A DNA stretch of 64,000 nucleotides from Pseudolactococcus reticulitermitis (GCF_002260845.1 NZ_BEDT01000001.1:496001-560000); one strand, 5' to 3'; positions 18,551-30,298 are shown, counted from the stretch's first letter. Numbers and translations are program-made. The notes: a model not told the origin generated them from the letters alone.

Positions 18551-19234
18551 TTATATAAAAAATTTTGCTATATTAGTTATAATAGAAACAACATTGCTCG
18601 CAACACCAGTGTATTTAGACAATGTTTCAATTATTTTATTTTTATCCTTCTCTGTAGTTTTTCCTTGCGAAAGTTTGTAAATAAAGCTCTCTACATATAT
18701 TTTATCGTTACTTTCAATATTAATATCATTTAAAAAATTTTTTAGTTGGTTTATAACTACTTCTGTATTGTTATCATTTTGATATACATTATTATTTTGA
18801 TTCCCCACCCCATTATGAGTGAAATTATTTATAACTGATTTTCTTATTTCAGCAACTTTGTAATATACTCTAAATTCCATTTTATAAAAAGCTTCTCTTT
18901 CTCCGCTACTAAAAATTTTATTTGTCACAATACTATATGTTGCTGTATCAGTTACAACTAATTTATCATTAATATTTCCTCCCACAGGGAACATTTGGTA
19001 CAGAACATTCAACTTGTTCTTTTGCCAATAATAATAATTTATTCCATAATAAAATTTCCCATAATCGTCTGCTCTTTTCTTCAACTTTTTATATAATTTT
19101 TCTTTGGAATATGTTTTTTTAAAGTCTCTTTTTTCTAACATTTTTTCTATCTTTAGTATAACCAAAATACTCACAACTCCAAATACAATAATTCCCACAA
19201 TAATATACCAATAATACTTCTGAAATTTTTCCAT
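18551..19234 (-). CDS. Unknown membrane-anchored protein of the AT-rich island
   Basis: A 227-residue protein I do not recognise. Residues 7-29 (YYWYIIVGIIVFGVVSILVI) are one transmembrane helix, followed by a very basic stretch (KKTYSKEKLYKKLKKRADDY). The middle carries an Asn/Gln-rich spacer, NNFTHNGVGNQNNNVYQNDN, a kind of linker common in membrane-linked or effector proteins of accessory islands. The C-terminus is helical and ends in a hydrophobic segment (VASNVVSIITNIAKFFI). AAAGGAGAG precedes the ATG, and a TGATATAAT box lies at 19256-19264. It sits upstream of the split trlF gene on the same strand and could be its partner; this is inference only. Confidence 0.7.
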   Translation of the reverse strand: MEKFQKYYWYIIVGIIVFGVVSILVILKIEKMLEKRDFKKTYSKEKLYKKLKKRADDYGKFYYGINYYYWQKNKLNVLYQMFPVGGNINDKLVVTDTATYSIVTNKIFSSGEREAFYKMEFRVYYKVAEIRKSVINNFTHNGVGNQNNNVYQNDNNTEVVINQLKNFLNDINIESNDKIYVESFIYKLSQGKTTEKDKNKIIETLSKYTGVASNVVSIITNIAKFFI

Positions 19235-19255
19235 AAATCACTCTCCTTTTTAATT

Positions 19256-19264
19256 ATTATATCA
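19256..19264 (-). promoter_or_regulatory. Extended -10 promoter of the unknown membrane protein gene
   Basis: TGATATAAT on the - strand, with TATAAT at 19256-19261, about 22 bases before the ATG and just ahead of AAAAAGGAGAG. The -35 region is weak. Confidence 0.5.
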
Positions 19265-19540
19265 AAAAGATACATCTTTATGTGTTATTTACCAGTTTCT
19301 GTTGTCAATACAATATATACAAAATTATTTTCATCATATTTCAAATTCTTGAACAATGGTACTTCTTAAGTACTCCACTACTTCCTATAATAAATCAATT
19401 TATCAGATCAATTTTCCACTTTATATTCAATTTATGAAGACAAATGTAATTTTCATAATCACCAATTTCATTCTTCATTTTCATTTTTTTATTCTTCTTT
19501 CCATCTTAGTGTCAATTTGATTAGTTTTATATTTTAAAAA
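19265..19540. other. AT-rich non-coding stretch between the island and the SUF operon
   Basis: No gene is supported in roughly 275 bases of very low GC. It ends at the sufB terminator. There is no att-like direct repeat or integrase remnant that I can identify. Confidence 0.5.
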
Positions 19541-19567
19541 TAAAAAAAACGCTGTTATACCAACGTT
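19541..19567 (-). terminator. Terminator of the SUF operon
   Basis: On the - strand AACGTTG, a short loop and CAGCGTT (one G-U pair), followed by eight T. It lies about 20 bases after the sufB stop codon. Confidence 0.65.
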
Positions 19568-19585
19568 CTTTACCACATTTGTATT

Positions 19586-21004
19586 CTACCCCACAGACCC
19601 TTCCATTTCATAACTAATCAAACGGTTCAACTCAACCGCATATTCCATCGGGAGTTCTTTTGTAAAGGGTTCAACGAATCCCATGACGATCATTTCTGTC
19701 GCCTCAGATTCTGTCAAGCCACGACTCATGAGGTAGTAGAGCTGTTCTTCAGAAATTTTAGAGACTTTTGCTTCGTGCTCAAGCGCGACTTGCGAATTGT
19801 GAATCTCATTAAACGGAATCGTGTCAGATTTCGAGATATCATCCATGATAATCGTATCACATTCAATATGGCTGACAGATTTCTTGCTGGCTGGATTGAA
19901 GGTCACCTGACCACGGTAGTTGACCTCGCCACCACCTTTGGCAATGGACTTAGACACAATCGAGCTGGATGTATTTGGGGCATTGTGGATCATTTTAGCC
20001 CCAGTATCTTGGATTTGTGACCGATTGGCAAAGGCGATAGATAACATGGTACCGCGTGCGCCAGGGCCATCCAAATAAACGGCTGGATATTTCATGGTAA
20101 TCGCAGCACCTAAGTTACCGTCAATCCATTCAACAGTCGCATTGCTCAAAGCACGCGCGCGTTTGGTTACCAAGTTATAGACATTATCCGACCAGTTTTG
20201 GATCGTTGAGTAACGCACGTAGGCACCGTCAAGGGCAAAAATTTCAACGACTGCCGCGTGAAGCGAGTTACTGTTATAAGTCGGTGCGGTACAACCTTCG
20301 ACATAATGCACACTGGCACCTTCGTCAACGACAATCAACGTCCGCTCAAACTGACCTGTATTTTCGTTGTTAATCCGGAAATACGTCTGCAACGGAATAT
20401 CAACTTTAACGCCTTTTGGTACATAGATGAAAGTCCCACCTGACCAAACCGCTGAGTTAAGGGCTGCCAATTTATTATCGGTTGGTGGTACCAATTTTGC
20501 GAAATATTTCTTGAAAATTTCAGGATATTCTTTCAAGGCTGAGTCCGTATCGGTAAAGACGATACCGAGTTTGGTGAACTCATCTTTCATGTTATGGTAG
20601 ACCACTTCTGACTCATACTGAGCAGAAGCCCCTGCCAAATAAGCACGTTCTGCCTCTGGAATCCCAATCCGTTCAAAGGTTTCTTTGATTTTCTCAGGGA
20701 CATCATCCCATGAGCGAGCTGGTTTATCAGATGCTTTTTGATAATAAATAATATCATCAAAATTGACACCTGATAAATCTGGTCCCCATTTAGGAAGGGG
20801 TAATTTATGATAAGCGTCTAAAGCTTTCAAACGGAAATCAAGCATCCATTGTGGTTCTTCTTTTTCAGCTGAGATTTCACGAACGACTGCTTCAGTCAAG
20901 CCTCGACCTGTCGAATAAATCGGTGTCACGTCATCGTGAAAACCAAATTGATAGTCACCTAAGTCGACTTCTTCAATGTTGGGTTTGATAATATCTTCTG
21001 CCAT
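19586..21004 (-). CDS. sufB: Fe-S cluster assembly scaffold SufB
   Basis: A 472-residue SufB of standard length. It forms the SufBCD scaffold on which iron-sulfur clusters are built. It shows [19 protein letters not shown]-type family blocks, the cysteine-containing [20 protein letters not shown] near residue 240, [20 protein letters not shown], and the C-terminal [20 protein letters not shown] shared with SufD. It is the last gene of a suf cluster in the order C-D-S-U-tgt-B. A normal Firmicutes operon has sufB directly after sufU, so the insertion of tgt is unusual. Confidence 0.96.
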   Translation of the reverse strand: MAEDIIKPNIEEVDLGDYQFGFHDDVTPIYSTGRGLTEAVVREISAEKEEPQWMLDFRLKALDAYHKLPLPKWGPDLSGVNFDDIIYYQKASDKPARSWDDVPEKIKETFERIGIPEAERAYLAGASAQYESEVVYHNMKDEFTKLGIVFTDTDSALKEYPEIFKKYFAKLVPPTDNKLAALNSAVWSGGTFIYVPKGVKVDIPLQTYFRINNENTGQFERTLIVVDEGASVHYVEGCTAPTYNSNSLHAAVVEIFALDGAYVRYSTIQNWSDNVYNLVTKRARALSNATVEWIDGNLGAAITMKYPAVYLDGPGARGTMLSIAFANRSQIQDTGAKMIHNAPNTSSSIVSKSIAKGGGEVNYRGQVTFNPASKKSVSHIECDTIIMDDISKSDTIPFNEIHNSQVALEHEAKVSKISEEQLYYLMSRGLTESEATEMIVMGFVEPFTKELPMEYAVELNRLISYEMEGSVG

Positions 21005-21039
21005 ATTTTTTGGTGCCTTTCATTTTTTAATTTAGTGGT

Positions 21040-22338
<1,299 letters not shown>

Positions 22339-22812
22339 TTAAATTTCACAGTGTCCTGATAAATTGGCAACTTCAGAGCTGCCGTTCGTATTTTCTAAGG
22401 CTTTTTTCAAAGCGTTCCATGCTAGCGTTGCGCATTTGATGCGTTGGGGGAATTTGGCAACGCCAGATAATAAAGCACCGTCGCCCAATCTTTCCTGACG
22501 GTCATCGGTTTTGCCTTGCACCATTTCTGAAAAAATATCAGCCAGTTCAAAGGCTTCTCCTGCTGTTTTACCAATCACAGCATCGGTCATCATCGACGCT
22601 GAGGCTGTTGAAATGCTACAACCTGAACCATCAAAGGCGATGTCTGTAATCGTATTCCCGTCCAATTTCAACGAGAGTCTCATCACGTCGCCACAGGTTG
22701 GGTTATTCAAATCTACCGTTTCACCGTCCTGTAATTGGCCGTGGTGATGCGGGTGACTTGAATGATCAAGAATCACCTGACGATAGAGGTTATCTAATTT
22801 AGAAAGCGCCAT
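22339..22812 (-). CDS. sufU: SufU, zinc-dependent sulfurtransferase of Fe-S assembly
   Basis: A 157-residue SufU. It accepts sulfur from SufS through a zinc-bound Cys exchange. It has YRQVILDHSSHPHHHGQL at residues 10-27, then the zinc-ligand blocks NNPTCGDVM near 37, FDGSGCSISTASASMMTDA near 60, and RIKCATLAWNALKKAL near 124. AAAGGAG lies upstream of the ATG. Located between sufS and tgt in the suf operon. The length and the 18-20-residue insertion before the last Cys fit SufU rather than IscU. Confidence 0.95.
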   Translation of the reverse strand: MALSKLDNLYRQVILDHSSHPHHHGQLQDGETVDLNNPTCGDVMRLSLKLDGNTITDIAFDGSGCSISTASASMMTDAVIGKTAGEAFELADIFSEMVQGKTDDRQERLGDGALLSGVAKFPQRIKCATLAWNALKKALENTNGSSEVANLSGHCEI

Positions 22813-22875
22813 GGTTACTCCTTTGGTAATAGGCTAGCATTGTCGTTTGGTAGAATCTGTTTAAGTATTGCACCC

Positions 22876-24105
<1,230 letters not shown>

Positions 24106-24125
24106 TCACTTCTACATTGAACAAC

Positions 24126-25388
24126 TTAACGTTTATCTAGCTTACTTTCAATCACATCAATCATTTCTTGACGCACAGCCTGAACCGGAATTTCACCGAT
24201 AACCGCGCCCAAGAACCCACGAACGACCAAACGCTCAGCCGTATCTTGATCCAGCCCACGGCTCATGAGGTAGTACATATCTTCTGGGTCAACTTGACCG
24301 ATCGACGCCGCATGACCTGCCGTCACATCATTTTCATCAATCAAAAGAATGGGGTTAGCATCTGAACGTGCCTTATCTGACAACATCAAAACGCGTGATT
24401 CTTGTTGCGCATCCGCACCTTTGGCACCGCGGATGATGTGGCCAATGCCGTTAAAGGTCAAGGTACCGGCTTCTAAAATCACACCATGTTGTAAAATATG
24501 CCCAATCGAATGTGGCGCATAGTTGGTCACACGCGTATCAATCCCTTGAATTTGTTTGCCTGAAGAAATCGCCACAGCTTTGAGTTCTGCGTGACTACCT
24601 TCACCGACCAAGTCACTGTCAAAATCAGCAACGACATTGCCCTCGTTCATGACGCCAAGGTTCCAGTCGATTTGTGCATTCTTATCTAAACGCCCACGAC
24701 GACTGATGAAAGTTGTCAAATTGCTACCTAAGCGGTCAATGGCTGAAAACTTCACTTGAGCACCCTCAAGCGCCACAACTTCAACTGCAATATTAGCGGT
24801 GTTTTTAACGCTATCTTGGCCAAGGCTTTCAAAACGTTCTAAGTAAGACAATTTTGAATGTTTCCCAGCGATAATCAAGACGTGCTTGTTAAAAGGTACC
24901 GCTTCATCAGAATTTTGATAGAAAAGCCCTTCGATTGGTACATTGACTTCAACATTATCTGGGACATATAAAACGGCCGCAGAGTTAAAGTAAGCGGTAT
25001 GGTAAGCTGTTAATTTGTCTTCGTCAAAAGGCAAGGCTGTCCCAAAATACTGCTCGACGATTTCTGGTATTTCTTCTAGGGCTGAATAAAAGTCTGTGAA
25101 AATCACACCTTGATTCGCCAAATCTGGTGATAGTTGTTCAAAAACAGTGGTCGTGCCGACTTGAATTAACTTGGGATTTTTTCCCAAGTTTGTAAAATCT
25201 GGCACATTTGAACTGTCAAGAGATTCAGTGATGTCGTTATTACCAAAGTGCCAACGGTCAAGCTTGACCCGCTGAATCACTGGGAGTTTTAAATCACTGA
25301 TTTTATCAAATGCCGTTTGACGGCGCACTTGCAACCATTCTGGCTCCGCATGTGCCTGTGAAAAAGCAATAATATTTTCTTTCGCCAT
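24126..25388 (-). CDS. sufD: Fe-S cluster assembly protein SufD
   Basis: A 420-residue partner of SufB and SufC in the SufBCD complex. It has LPVIQRVKLDRWHFGNNDI, DKLTAYHTAYFNSAAVLYVP, and the SufB/D-shared C-terminal beta-helix end HAASIGQVDPEDMYYLMSRG. I start it at MAKENIIAFSQ (25388), which is preceded by GAGGGAG at good spacing. The open frame continues up to 25448 inside sufC but that part is not family-like. It follows sufC closely. Confidence 0.94.
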   Translation of the reverse strand: MAKENIIAFSQAHAEPEWLQVRRQTAFDKISDLKLPVIQRVKLDRWHFGNNDITESLDSSNVPDFTNLGKNPKLIQVGTTTVFEQLSPDLANQGVIFTDFYSALEEIPEIVEQYFGTALPFDEDKLTAYHTAYFNSAAVLYVPDNVEVNVPIEGLFYQNSDEAVPFNKHVLIIAGKHSKLSYLERFESLGQDSVKNTANIAVEVVALEGAQVKFSAIDRLGSNLTTFISRRGRLDKNAQIDWNLGVMNEGNVVADFDSDLVGEGSHAELKAVAISSGKQIQGIDTRVTNYAPHSIGHILQHGVILEAGTLTFNGIGHIIRGAKGADAQQESRVLMLSDKARSDANPILLIDENDVTAGHAASIGQVDPEDMYYLMSRGLDQDTAERLVVRGFLGAVIGEIPVQAVRQEMIDVIESKLDKR

Positions 25389-25401
25389 ATTATGCTCCCT
25401 C

Positions 25402-26172
25402 TTAGACTTCTTCTTTGTACTCGATACCAAGGTCTTTCGCGATGCCATGGTAACCTTCAGTTTCCAAGCGTGCTGCTAATTCAGGGCCACCTGTCATCAC
25501 GACGCGACCTTCCATCATCACGTGGACAACATCTGGTGTGATGTAGTTCAAGAGGCGTTGGTAGTGGGTGATAATCAAGGCACCGAAGTTTTCACCACGG
25601 ATGGCATTGACACCTTTAGACACGACTTTCAAGGCATCAATATCGAGACCTGAGTCGATTTCATCTAGAATCGCAAATTTGGGTTCCAGCATGAGTAATT
25701 GGAGAATTTCATTGCGTTTTTTCTCACCACCTGAAAAACCTTCGTTGAGATAGCGTTCAGCCATGGCTTCATCCATATTGAGCAGTGCCATTTTGCTGTC
25801 CAATTTTTTCAAGAAGTCCATGACCCCAATTTTGTCATCTTCTTCACGGCCAGCATTCATGGCAGCACGCATAAATTCAGCGTTGGTAATCCCAGCAATT
25901 TCACTTGGATATTGCATGGCCAAGAAAAGACCTAAACGCGCGCGTTCGTCTACTTCAAGCTCTAAGACATTGATACCGTCCAGCAAAATTTCGCCTTGTG
26001 TCACTTCAAAATTAGGGTTACCCATAATGGCAGCAGAAAGGGTTGACTTCCCGGTACCATTTGGCCCCATGATGGCATGAATCTCGTTAGTATTGATTGT
26101 CAGGTTCACACCTTTAAGGATTTCTTTTTCCTCAACACGGACGTATAAATCTTTAATTTCTAATGTAGACAT
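25402..26172 (-). CDS. sufC: Fe-S cluster assembly ATPase SufC
   Basis: A 256-residue ABC ATPase that drives the SufBCD scaffold. Walker A is GPNGTGKSTL near residue 36, the SufC-type signature is NEGFSGGEKKRNEILQLLML near 144, and Walker B is KFAILDEIDSGLDIDAL near 165. The H-loop is IITHYQRLL. The start at 26172 has GGAGG five bases upstream; an in-frame TTG at 26184 lies in that ribosome site. First gene of the suf operon. Confidence 0.96.
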   Translation of the reverse strand: MSTLEIKDLYVRVEEKEILKGVNLTINTNEIHAIMGPNGTGKSTLSAAIMGNPNFEVTQGEILLDGINVLELEVDERARLGLFLAMQYPSEIAGITNAEFMRAAMNAGREEDDKIGVMDFLKKLDSKMALLNMDEAMAERYLNEGFSGGEKKRNEILQLLMLEPKFAILDEIDSGLDIDALKVVSKGVNAIRGENFGALIITHYQRLLNYITPDVVHVMMEGRVVMTGGPELAARLETEGYHGIAKDLGIEYKEEV

Positions 26173-26210
26173 AGCTTCCTCCAAAATAATCTTCTTCTCA
26201 CTATTCTAAC

Positions 26211-26246
26211 AAAAAAACAGACAAAAAAACATGATTTTGTCTGTAA
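26211..26246 (-). terminator. Terminator between the TagO-like gene and the SUF operon
   Basis: On the - strand ACAGACAAAA and TTTTGTCTGT form the stem, followed by seven T. It starts only a few bases after the stop of the transferase gene. Confidence 0.85.
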
Positions 26247-26250
26247 ACTT

Positions 26251-27423
26251 TTACATTTTTCGGCGTTTTTTGACTTCTTGACGATAGTCACTATTGCCGA
26301 TAAATTTAACGATGTTTAATAATGGTGTTCGATTTTCGCCTAGCACGCCAATTAACTCAATCAACACCTCTAACCCAATCAGACTAAAAATCAGCAAGAA
26401 AGTGCCACCCCAGCGCGACGAAACGTTGAGAATTAAAGCGATAAAGGAGAAAATACCTGCAATCCCATAAATCACTAAAACCGCCGCGTGCTGCGTCAAT
26501 CCTAAGCTCAACAGTCGATGATGCAAGTGCATCCGATCCGCCTCGACCATACTGCCGCCATTAAGCTTGCGGCGAATCATCGCCACGACCGTATCGGTCA
26601 ATGGCACACCTAAAATCAGCATCGGTGTGACGACAGCCACAGCTGTCGCATTTTTCAAGCCTTGTAAAGATAAGACAGAAATCATGAAACCTAGGAATAA
26701 AGCACCCGTATCCCCCAGATAAATAATGGCAGGTGGAAAATTATAAGGGAAAAAGCCCGCAATAGCAAAGACCAGCACAAAAATGGTAATTGGCAGATAA
26801 ACGTTAGTCGTACCCAAGAAGAAATAGGCGACTAATCCCATGGTTGTCAGACTAATAATCGACACACCACTCGCTAAACCATCCAGTCCATCAATCAGAT
26901 TGACCGCATTGGTAATCGCTAGAATCCAGAAAATCGTAGCTATAAAAGACAGCCAATCTGGAAAGACCAAAAGTGGCCCACCAAAAGGGATTTTGAAATT
27001 ATCAAAATGACTGGTCGTGAGAAACCAGATCACACAAGCACCCGCGATTTGTCCTGCTAATTTACTTTTTGCCCCAAGCTCCATGATGTCATCAATTAAG
27101 CCTGTCACAGCCACGATACCGCCGCCTAGAACGAAAGGCCAGACATAGTCAAAATACGTCTCATTAATACCTTTATAATTTGGTAAACCGACAAATCGTG
27201 GTAAGACGAGTAAAGTAATCGCTGAAAACGCCACAAAAATCGCAACGCCACCAGCTGATGGCATCGGTTTGACATTAATGCGGCGCGCATTTGGATTATC
27301 GACTGCCCCGATTTTTCGAGACACCACGACCATAATCGGCGTCAAAATCAAGGCAATGATTGCCGTTACTAATAAAATAATAATATATTTGACCGTAAAT
27401 GGAAATTCAGATAAGTTATGCAT
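26251..27423 (-). CDS. Undecaprenyl-phosphate sugar-1-phosphate transferase (TagO/WecA/MraY family)
   Basis: A 390-residue multi-span membrane protein. It has the MraY/WecA motifs VDNPNARRINVKPMPSAGGV near residue 36, VTGLIDDIMELGAK near 110 (metal-binding Asp pair), AVNLIDGLDGLASGV near 172, and EADRMHLHHRLLSLGLTQH near 290, the HxHH-type loop of the TagO/WecA branch. It transfers a GlcNAc-1-phosphate-type group to undecaprenyl phosphate to start wall teichoic acid or rhamnose polysaccharide synthesis. A TGATATAAT box lies 9 bases before the ATG with no Shine-Dalgarno, so the message may be almost leaderless. Confidence 0.9.
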   Translation of the reverse strand: MHNLSEFPFTVKYIIILLVTAIIALILTPIMVVVSRKIGAVDNPNARRINVKPMPSAGGVAIFVAFSAITLLVLPRFVGLPNYKGINETYFDYVWPFVLGGGIVAVTGLIDDIMELGAKSKLAGQIAGACVIWFLTTSHFDNFKIPFGGPLLVFPDWLSFIATIFWILAITNAVNLIDGLDGLASGVSIISLTTMGLVAYFFLGTTNVYLPITIFVLVFAIAGFFPYNFPPAIIYLGDTGALFLGFMISVLSLQGLKNATAVAVVTPMLILGVPLTDTVVAMIRRKLNGGSMVEADRMHLHHRLLSLGLTQHAAVLVIYGIAGIFSFIALILNVSSRWGGTFLLIFSLIGLEVLIELIGVLGENRTPLLNIVKFIGNSDYRQEVKKRRKM

Positions 27424-27432
27424 ATTAGTATT

Positions 27433-27441
27433 ATTATATCA
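27433..27441 (-). promoter_or_regulatory. Extended -10 box just upstream of the TagO-like gene
   Basis: TGATATAAT on the - strand, with TATAAT at 27433-27438. Nine bases separate it from the ATG, leaving a leader of about 0-3 bases. Confidence 0.5.
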
Positions 27442-27532
27442 TATTCTTTAATTTTTATAGGGGTCAATTTATTTTCAGAAACCCTATTTTAATAACAGAC
27501 AAGGCTTAGCTTTCCCAGCCATATGAGGACAC

Positions 27533-27557
27533 AAAAAATAGCGATAACTCGCTATTT
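27533..27557 (-). terminator. Terminator of mecA
   Basis: AAATAGCGA, TAAC loop, TCGCTATTT. On the - strand it is followed by a short T-run (TTT after the stem). It lies about 20 bases after the mecA stop. Confidence 0.75.
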
Positions 27558-27578
27558 AACTGATAATACGTCATCAAT

Positions 27579-28244
27579 TTAGACCTGTTGCAAATTCTCA
27601 AGCGCTTCTTCTCGGAAAATCGTCTGCGCATGTTCCAACAAAGCTTCCCGTGAAAAATCAGATGGCTCACCGTATTCTAACATTCTGGCACGTAACAGGC
27701 TCACTTCTTTAAAGCCTTTACGTTTTTGATTATCAAGAATCGTCAGGTAAAAATGGTCTTGGAATTGAAAGAGTTCTGATTCTTCCACATCGTCAATCAC
27801 CGCCTGACTCAGCTTGACGGCATCCGATATTTTGTTGAATTTGAGGATAAAATAGACAAAGTCTGCATGGTCATCCATGACATCAAAGTTCGGTTTACTT
27901 GCCAGATTATCCATCAGACTTGCCATATCGCCCATCTGCTCCATGGCTTCATCCATCATTTCCTGGAGACCTTCTGACCCTTCAGGAAACTGCATGTTAT
28001 CCATGTTTAACTCCTCAGTCACGAGCAAATCCACACCTTTCGGATGCGGGCGCACTTGGAAAGTCATCATGCCTGTATTGGCAAATTTATCTTCAATTTC
28101 TAGCTCACTGACCAATTCATAAAATAACTTTTCAACCATGCCTTGATTGACCAGAAAGTCACTCATTTTAATATCATGCGCCTTCAAATCTTCAAATGTC
28201 AGGGAAATTTTTATCGTTTTATCATTAATTTGTTTATATTCCAT
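27579..28244 (-). CDS. mecA: Adaptor protein MecA
   Basis: A 221-residue adaptor that brings substrates to the ClpC protease. It has the N-terminal substrate domain MEYKQINDKTIKISLTFEDL and the C-terminal ClpC-binding domain with YFILKFNKISDAVKLSQAVI and LLRARMLEYGEPSDFSREAL. In streptococci and lactococci MecA controls ComX and stress responses. I start it at 28244, where GAGAGG lies 8 bases upstream; the longer frame begins at a TTG. Single-gene unit between two terminators. Confidence 0.93.
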   Translation of the reverse strand: MEYKQINDKTIKISLTFEDLKAHDIKMSDFLVNQGMVEKLFYELVSELEIEDKFANTGMMTFQVRPHPKGVDLLVTEELNMDNMQFPEGSEGLQEMMDEAMEQMGDMASLMDNLASKPNFDVMDDHADFVYFILKFNKISDAVKLSQAVIDDVEESELFQFQDHFYLTILDNQKRKGFKEVSLLRARMLEYGEPSDFSREALLEHAQTIFREEALENLQQV

Positions 28245-28299
28245 CGGACTAACCTCTCGTTTCGTTTCAGAGCAAGTCAAACTATCCCCTGAACTTCTA

Positions 28300-28308
28300 T
28301 TATACCAT
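28300..28308 (-). promoter_or_regulatory. Extended -10 promoter of mecA
   Basis: TGGTATAAT on the - strand, with TATAAT at 28300-28305, about 55 bases before the mecA ATG and right after the upstream terminator hairpin. The -35 region overlaps the hairpin and is poor. Confidence 0.5.
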
Positions 28309-28334
28309 AAAAGCGCTAAAATTAGCGCTTTTAT
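28308..28334 (-). terminator. Terminator of the glnP-glnQ type operon
   Basis: ATAAAAGCGCTAA, a two-base loop, TTAGCGCTTTTAT. It lies about 25 bases after the stop of the ABC ATPase gene. Confidence 0.8.
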
Positions 28335-28358
28335 GTGATTGCGATACTCATTTGGTTC

Positions 28359-29096
28359 TTATAAAACTTGAGCCAGAAAATCCTGTGTCCGCTGTTCTTT
28401 AGGATGTTCAAACAGCTCAGTTGGCGTGCCACTCTCGACGATTTTACCGTCTGCCATAAAGATCACGCGATCTGCTACTTCCTTGGCGAAGCCCATTTCA
28501 TGCGTCACGATGACCATGGTCATCCCATCTTTTGCCAAATCTTGCATGACATTTAAAACGTCCCCGACCATTTCAGGATCGAGTGCGGATGTCGGCTCAT
28601 CAAACAGCATGACGTCAGGGTTCATCGCAAGCGCTCTGGCAATGGCGACCCGTTGTTGCTGACCGCCTGACAAACTTTGAGGATAGGCCTCAGCTTTTTC
28701 AGACAGACCAACTTTAGCTAGTAACTCAATCGCAACTTCAACCGCTTCTTCTTTAGATAATTTGCCAGTCGTAACTGGTGCTAAAATCAGGTTATCAAGG
28801 ACTGTCATGTTTGGAAAAAGATTAAACTGTTGGAAAACCATGCCCATTTTTTCGCGGTGTTTAAAAACGTCAACTGACTTATCCGCAATATTTGTACCCT
28901 CAAAATAAACCTCGCCTTTGGTCGGCGTCTCTAATAAATTCATCGTCCGAAGAAAAGTCGATTTACCTGATCCAGATGGGCCAATCATGACAACCACTTC
29001 GCCGCGTTTAATCTGGATATCTAAGCCTTTCAACACTTCATTTTTACCGAAATATTTATGTAGGTCTTTAATTTCAATCAAATTATGTGTGGTCAT
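28359..29096 (-). CDS. Polar amino-acid ABC transporter, ATP-binding protein (GlnQ type)
   Basis: A 245-residue ABC ATPase. Walker A is [15 protein letters not shown] near residue 38, the signature is [20 protein letters not shown] near 141, Walker B is [16 protein letters not shown], and the H-loop is IVTHEMGFA. The GxSGSGKST plus MNxLExPTxG context is typical of polar amino acid importers. It overlaps the permease gene by 4 bases. No binding-protein gene lies in this operon, so the solute receptor must be encoded elsewhere or be shared. Confidence 0.93.
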   Translation of the reverse strand: MTTHNLIEIKDLHKYFGKNEVLKGLDIQIKRGEVVVMIGPSGSGKSTFLRTMNLLETPTKGEVYFEGTNIADKSVDVFKHREKMGMVFQQFNLFPNMTVLDNLILAPVTTGKLSKEEAVEVAIELLAKVGLSEKAEAYPQSLSGGQQQRVAIARALAMNPDVMLFDEPTSALDPEMVGDVLNVMQDLAKDGMTMVIVTHEMGFAKEVADRVIFMADGKIVESGTPTELFEHPKEQRTQDFLAQVL

Positions 29097-29779
29097 TTTG
29101 CATAGCCTTTCCCTAGTTTTTTCTCAAGGAGATTGATCAGACGACTGGTGATAAAGGTTACCACGAAGTAATAAACAGCGACCAGTAACCAAGGTGACAG
29201 ACTTTGATAAGTCGTTGAGCTGGTCGTTTGGGCGCCATTATAAAGTTCCATGACCCCAATCGTTGCCAGAAGCGAACTATCCTTGATGATGGTCACAAAT
29301 TCATTCCCCAAAGCAGGTAAGATATTGCGGATGGCTTGTGGTAGAATCACTTTCAGCATCGTTTGATGTGGGCGAATCCCGAGTGAAAAAGCTGCCTCTG
29401 TCTGTCCTTTCGGGACAGCGTTAATCCCACCACGGACGATTTCAGCGACATAAGCGCCTGAGTTCATTGACAATACGATAATTCCTGGCACTAGGCGTGA
29501 CAAGTCCTCTGTCAAAATTCCTAACTGAAATTCTGGTAATGGCATTTTGCCTAGGATTTGGAAACCAATCATGATTTGCACCAACATCGGTGTCCCACGA
29601 AAAACTTCAACGTAGATATTCGCCAGCCAACGTAAAAATCTGACCTTCGATAATTTAGCTAAAGCAATCAAAGTCCCTAGCACAGTCCCAATCAGGACGA
29701 CAAAAGCTGAAATCATCAAGGTCACAAGCAGACCGTCATTAAAATAAGGCAGGAATTTATTAATAAAATTAAAACTCAT
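29093..29779 (-). CDS. Polar amino-acid ABC transporter, permease (HisMQ/GlnP type)
   Basis: A 228-residue permease with about five membrane segments. The family motifs are [17 protein letters not shown] near residue 58, [20 protein letters not shown] near 108 (the EAA loop starts here) and [20 protein letters not shown]. It pairs with the ATPase gene downstream through a 4-base overlap. A TGATATAAT promoter box and a CodY-like box lie upstream, which would tie it to amino-acid supply. Confidence 0.92.
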   Translation of the reverse strand: MSFNFINKFLPYFNDGLLVTLMISAFVVLIGTVLGTLIALAKLSKVRFLRWLANIYVEVFRGTPMLVQIMIGFQILGKMPLPEFQLGILTEDLSRLVPGIIVLSMNSGAYVAEIVRGGINAVPKGQTEAAFSLGIRPHQTMLKVILPQAIRNILPALGNEFVTIIKDSSLLATIGVMELYNGAQTTSSTTYQSLSPWLLVAVYYFVVTFITSRLINLLEKKLGKGYAK

Positions 29780-29786
29780 AAGATTC

Positions 29787-29801
29787 TACTTTCTGAAAAT
29801 A
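29787..29801 (-). promoter_or_regulatory. CodY-like box upstream of the amino-acid permease
   Basis: TATTTTCAGAAAGTA on the - strand matches 12 of 15 positions of AATTTTCWGAAAATT. It lies in the leader, between a TGATATAAT box (29814-29822) and the start codon, where CodY binding would act as a block. Confidence 0.5.
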
Positions 29802-29813
29802 GTGATATTTCCT

Positions 29814-29822
29814 ATTATATCA
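29814..29822 (-). promoter_or_regulatory. Extended -10 promoter of the amino-acid permease operon
   Basis: TGATATAAT on the - strand, with TATAAT at 29814-29819, 34 bases before the ATG. The -35 region is not convincing. Confidence 0.55.
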
Positions 29823-29837
29823 CAATATGCCAATCCT

Positions 29838-30206
29838 TTATTTAAATTCTCCGAGATAAAATTCAATTTGACTGCCAGCCTTGACTATCGTTTCTGTCAC
29901 ACCTTTGTCCGCGAGCTTACCATTGACCTTAAAGAGCCAGTAGCGATTAGCTGACTCGATTTGGGAAACGTTGTCGATTTCCGTGATAATGCCTGATTTT
30001 AGAGTTACTCTCGCTTTTGATTCTAAGAAGTCCAATACCGTTTCGTCGGTTTTGATTGGCACATTTTCATAAGTTTTAACTGTTGCCTTATCAAATTTGA
30101 CGATTAAAGTCGCTGTGCCATGCTGTTCAGATTTAACAGCCTTGTGGCAAGATGCTAGAACGACAAGTGATAGAAGCAAAAATAAACTGACTAAAAATTT
30201 TTTCAT
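29838..30206 (-). CDS. DUF4430-type small lipoprotein
   Basis: A 122-residue lipoprotein. A signal peptide with a lipobox (VVLASC, Cys19) is followed by a single compact domain: ATLIVKFDKATVKTYENVPI, then VLDFLESKARVTLKSG, SANRYWLFKVNGKLADKGVT and EFYLGEFK. This is the DUF4430 pattern, which resembles the transcobalamin C-terminal ubiquitin-like fold found in some cobalamin-binding surface proteins. Ligand and role are unknown. It is monocistronic or co-transcribed with the permease downstream. The ribosome site is weak (TAGG). Confidence 0.75.
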   Translation of the reverse strand: MKKFLVSLFLLLSLVVLASCHKAVKSEQHGTATLIVKFDKATVKTYENVPIKTDETVLDFLESKARVTLKSGIITEIDNVSQIESANRYWLFKVNGKLADKGVTETIVKAGSQIEFYLGEFK

Positions 30207-30260
30207 AAGCCTATTTTATCAAAAAATGGAGTTGACTACTAACGATAGAAACCATCATCT

Positions 30261-30284
30261 AAAAAAAACGCCATTGGCGTTTTT
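30261..30284 (-). terminator. Terminator of the sugar ABC ATPase gene
   Basis: AAAAACGCC, ATT loop, GGCGTTTTT, with more A on the + side giving a T-run on the - strand. It lies 14 bases after the stop codon of the ATPase gene. Confidence 0.85.
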
Positions 30285-30298
30285 CAGGAAGATTCAAT

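Noticed and set aside
15070-19540. Prophage or integrative element
   Set aside because: Low GC but no integrase, capsid, relaxase, transposase or att-like repeat.
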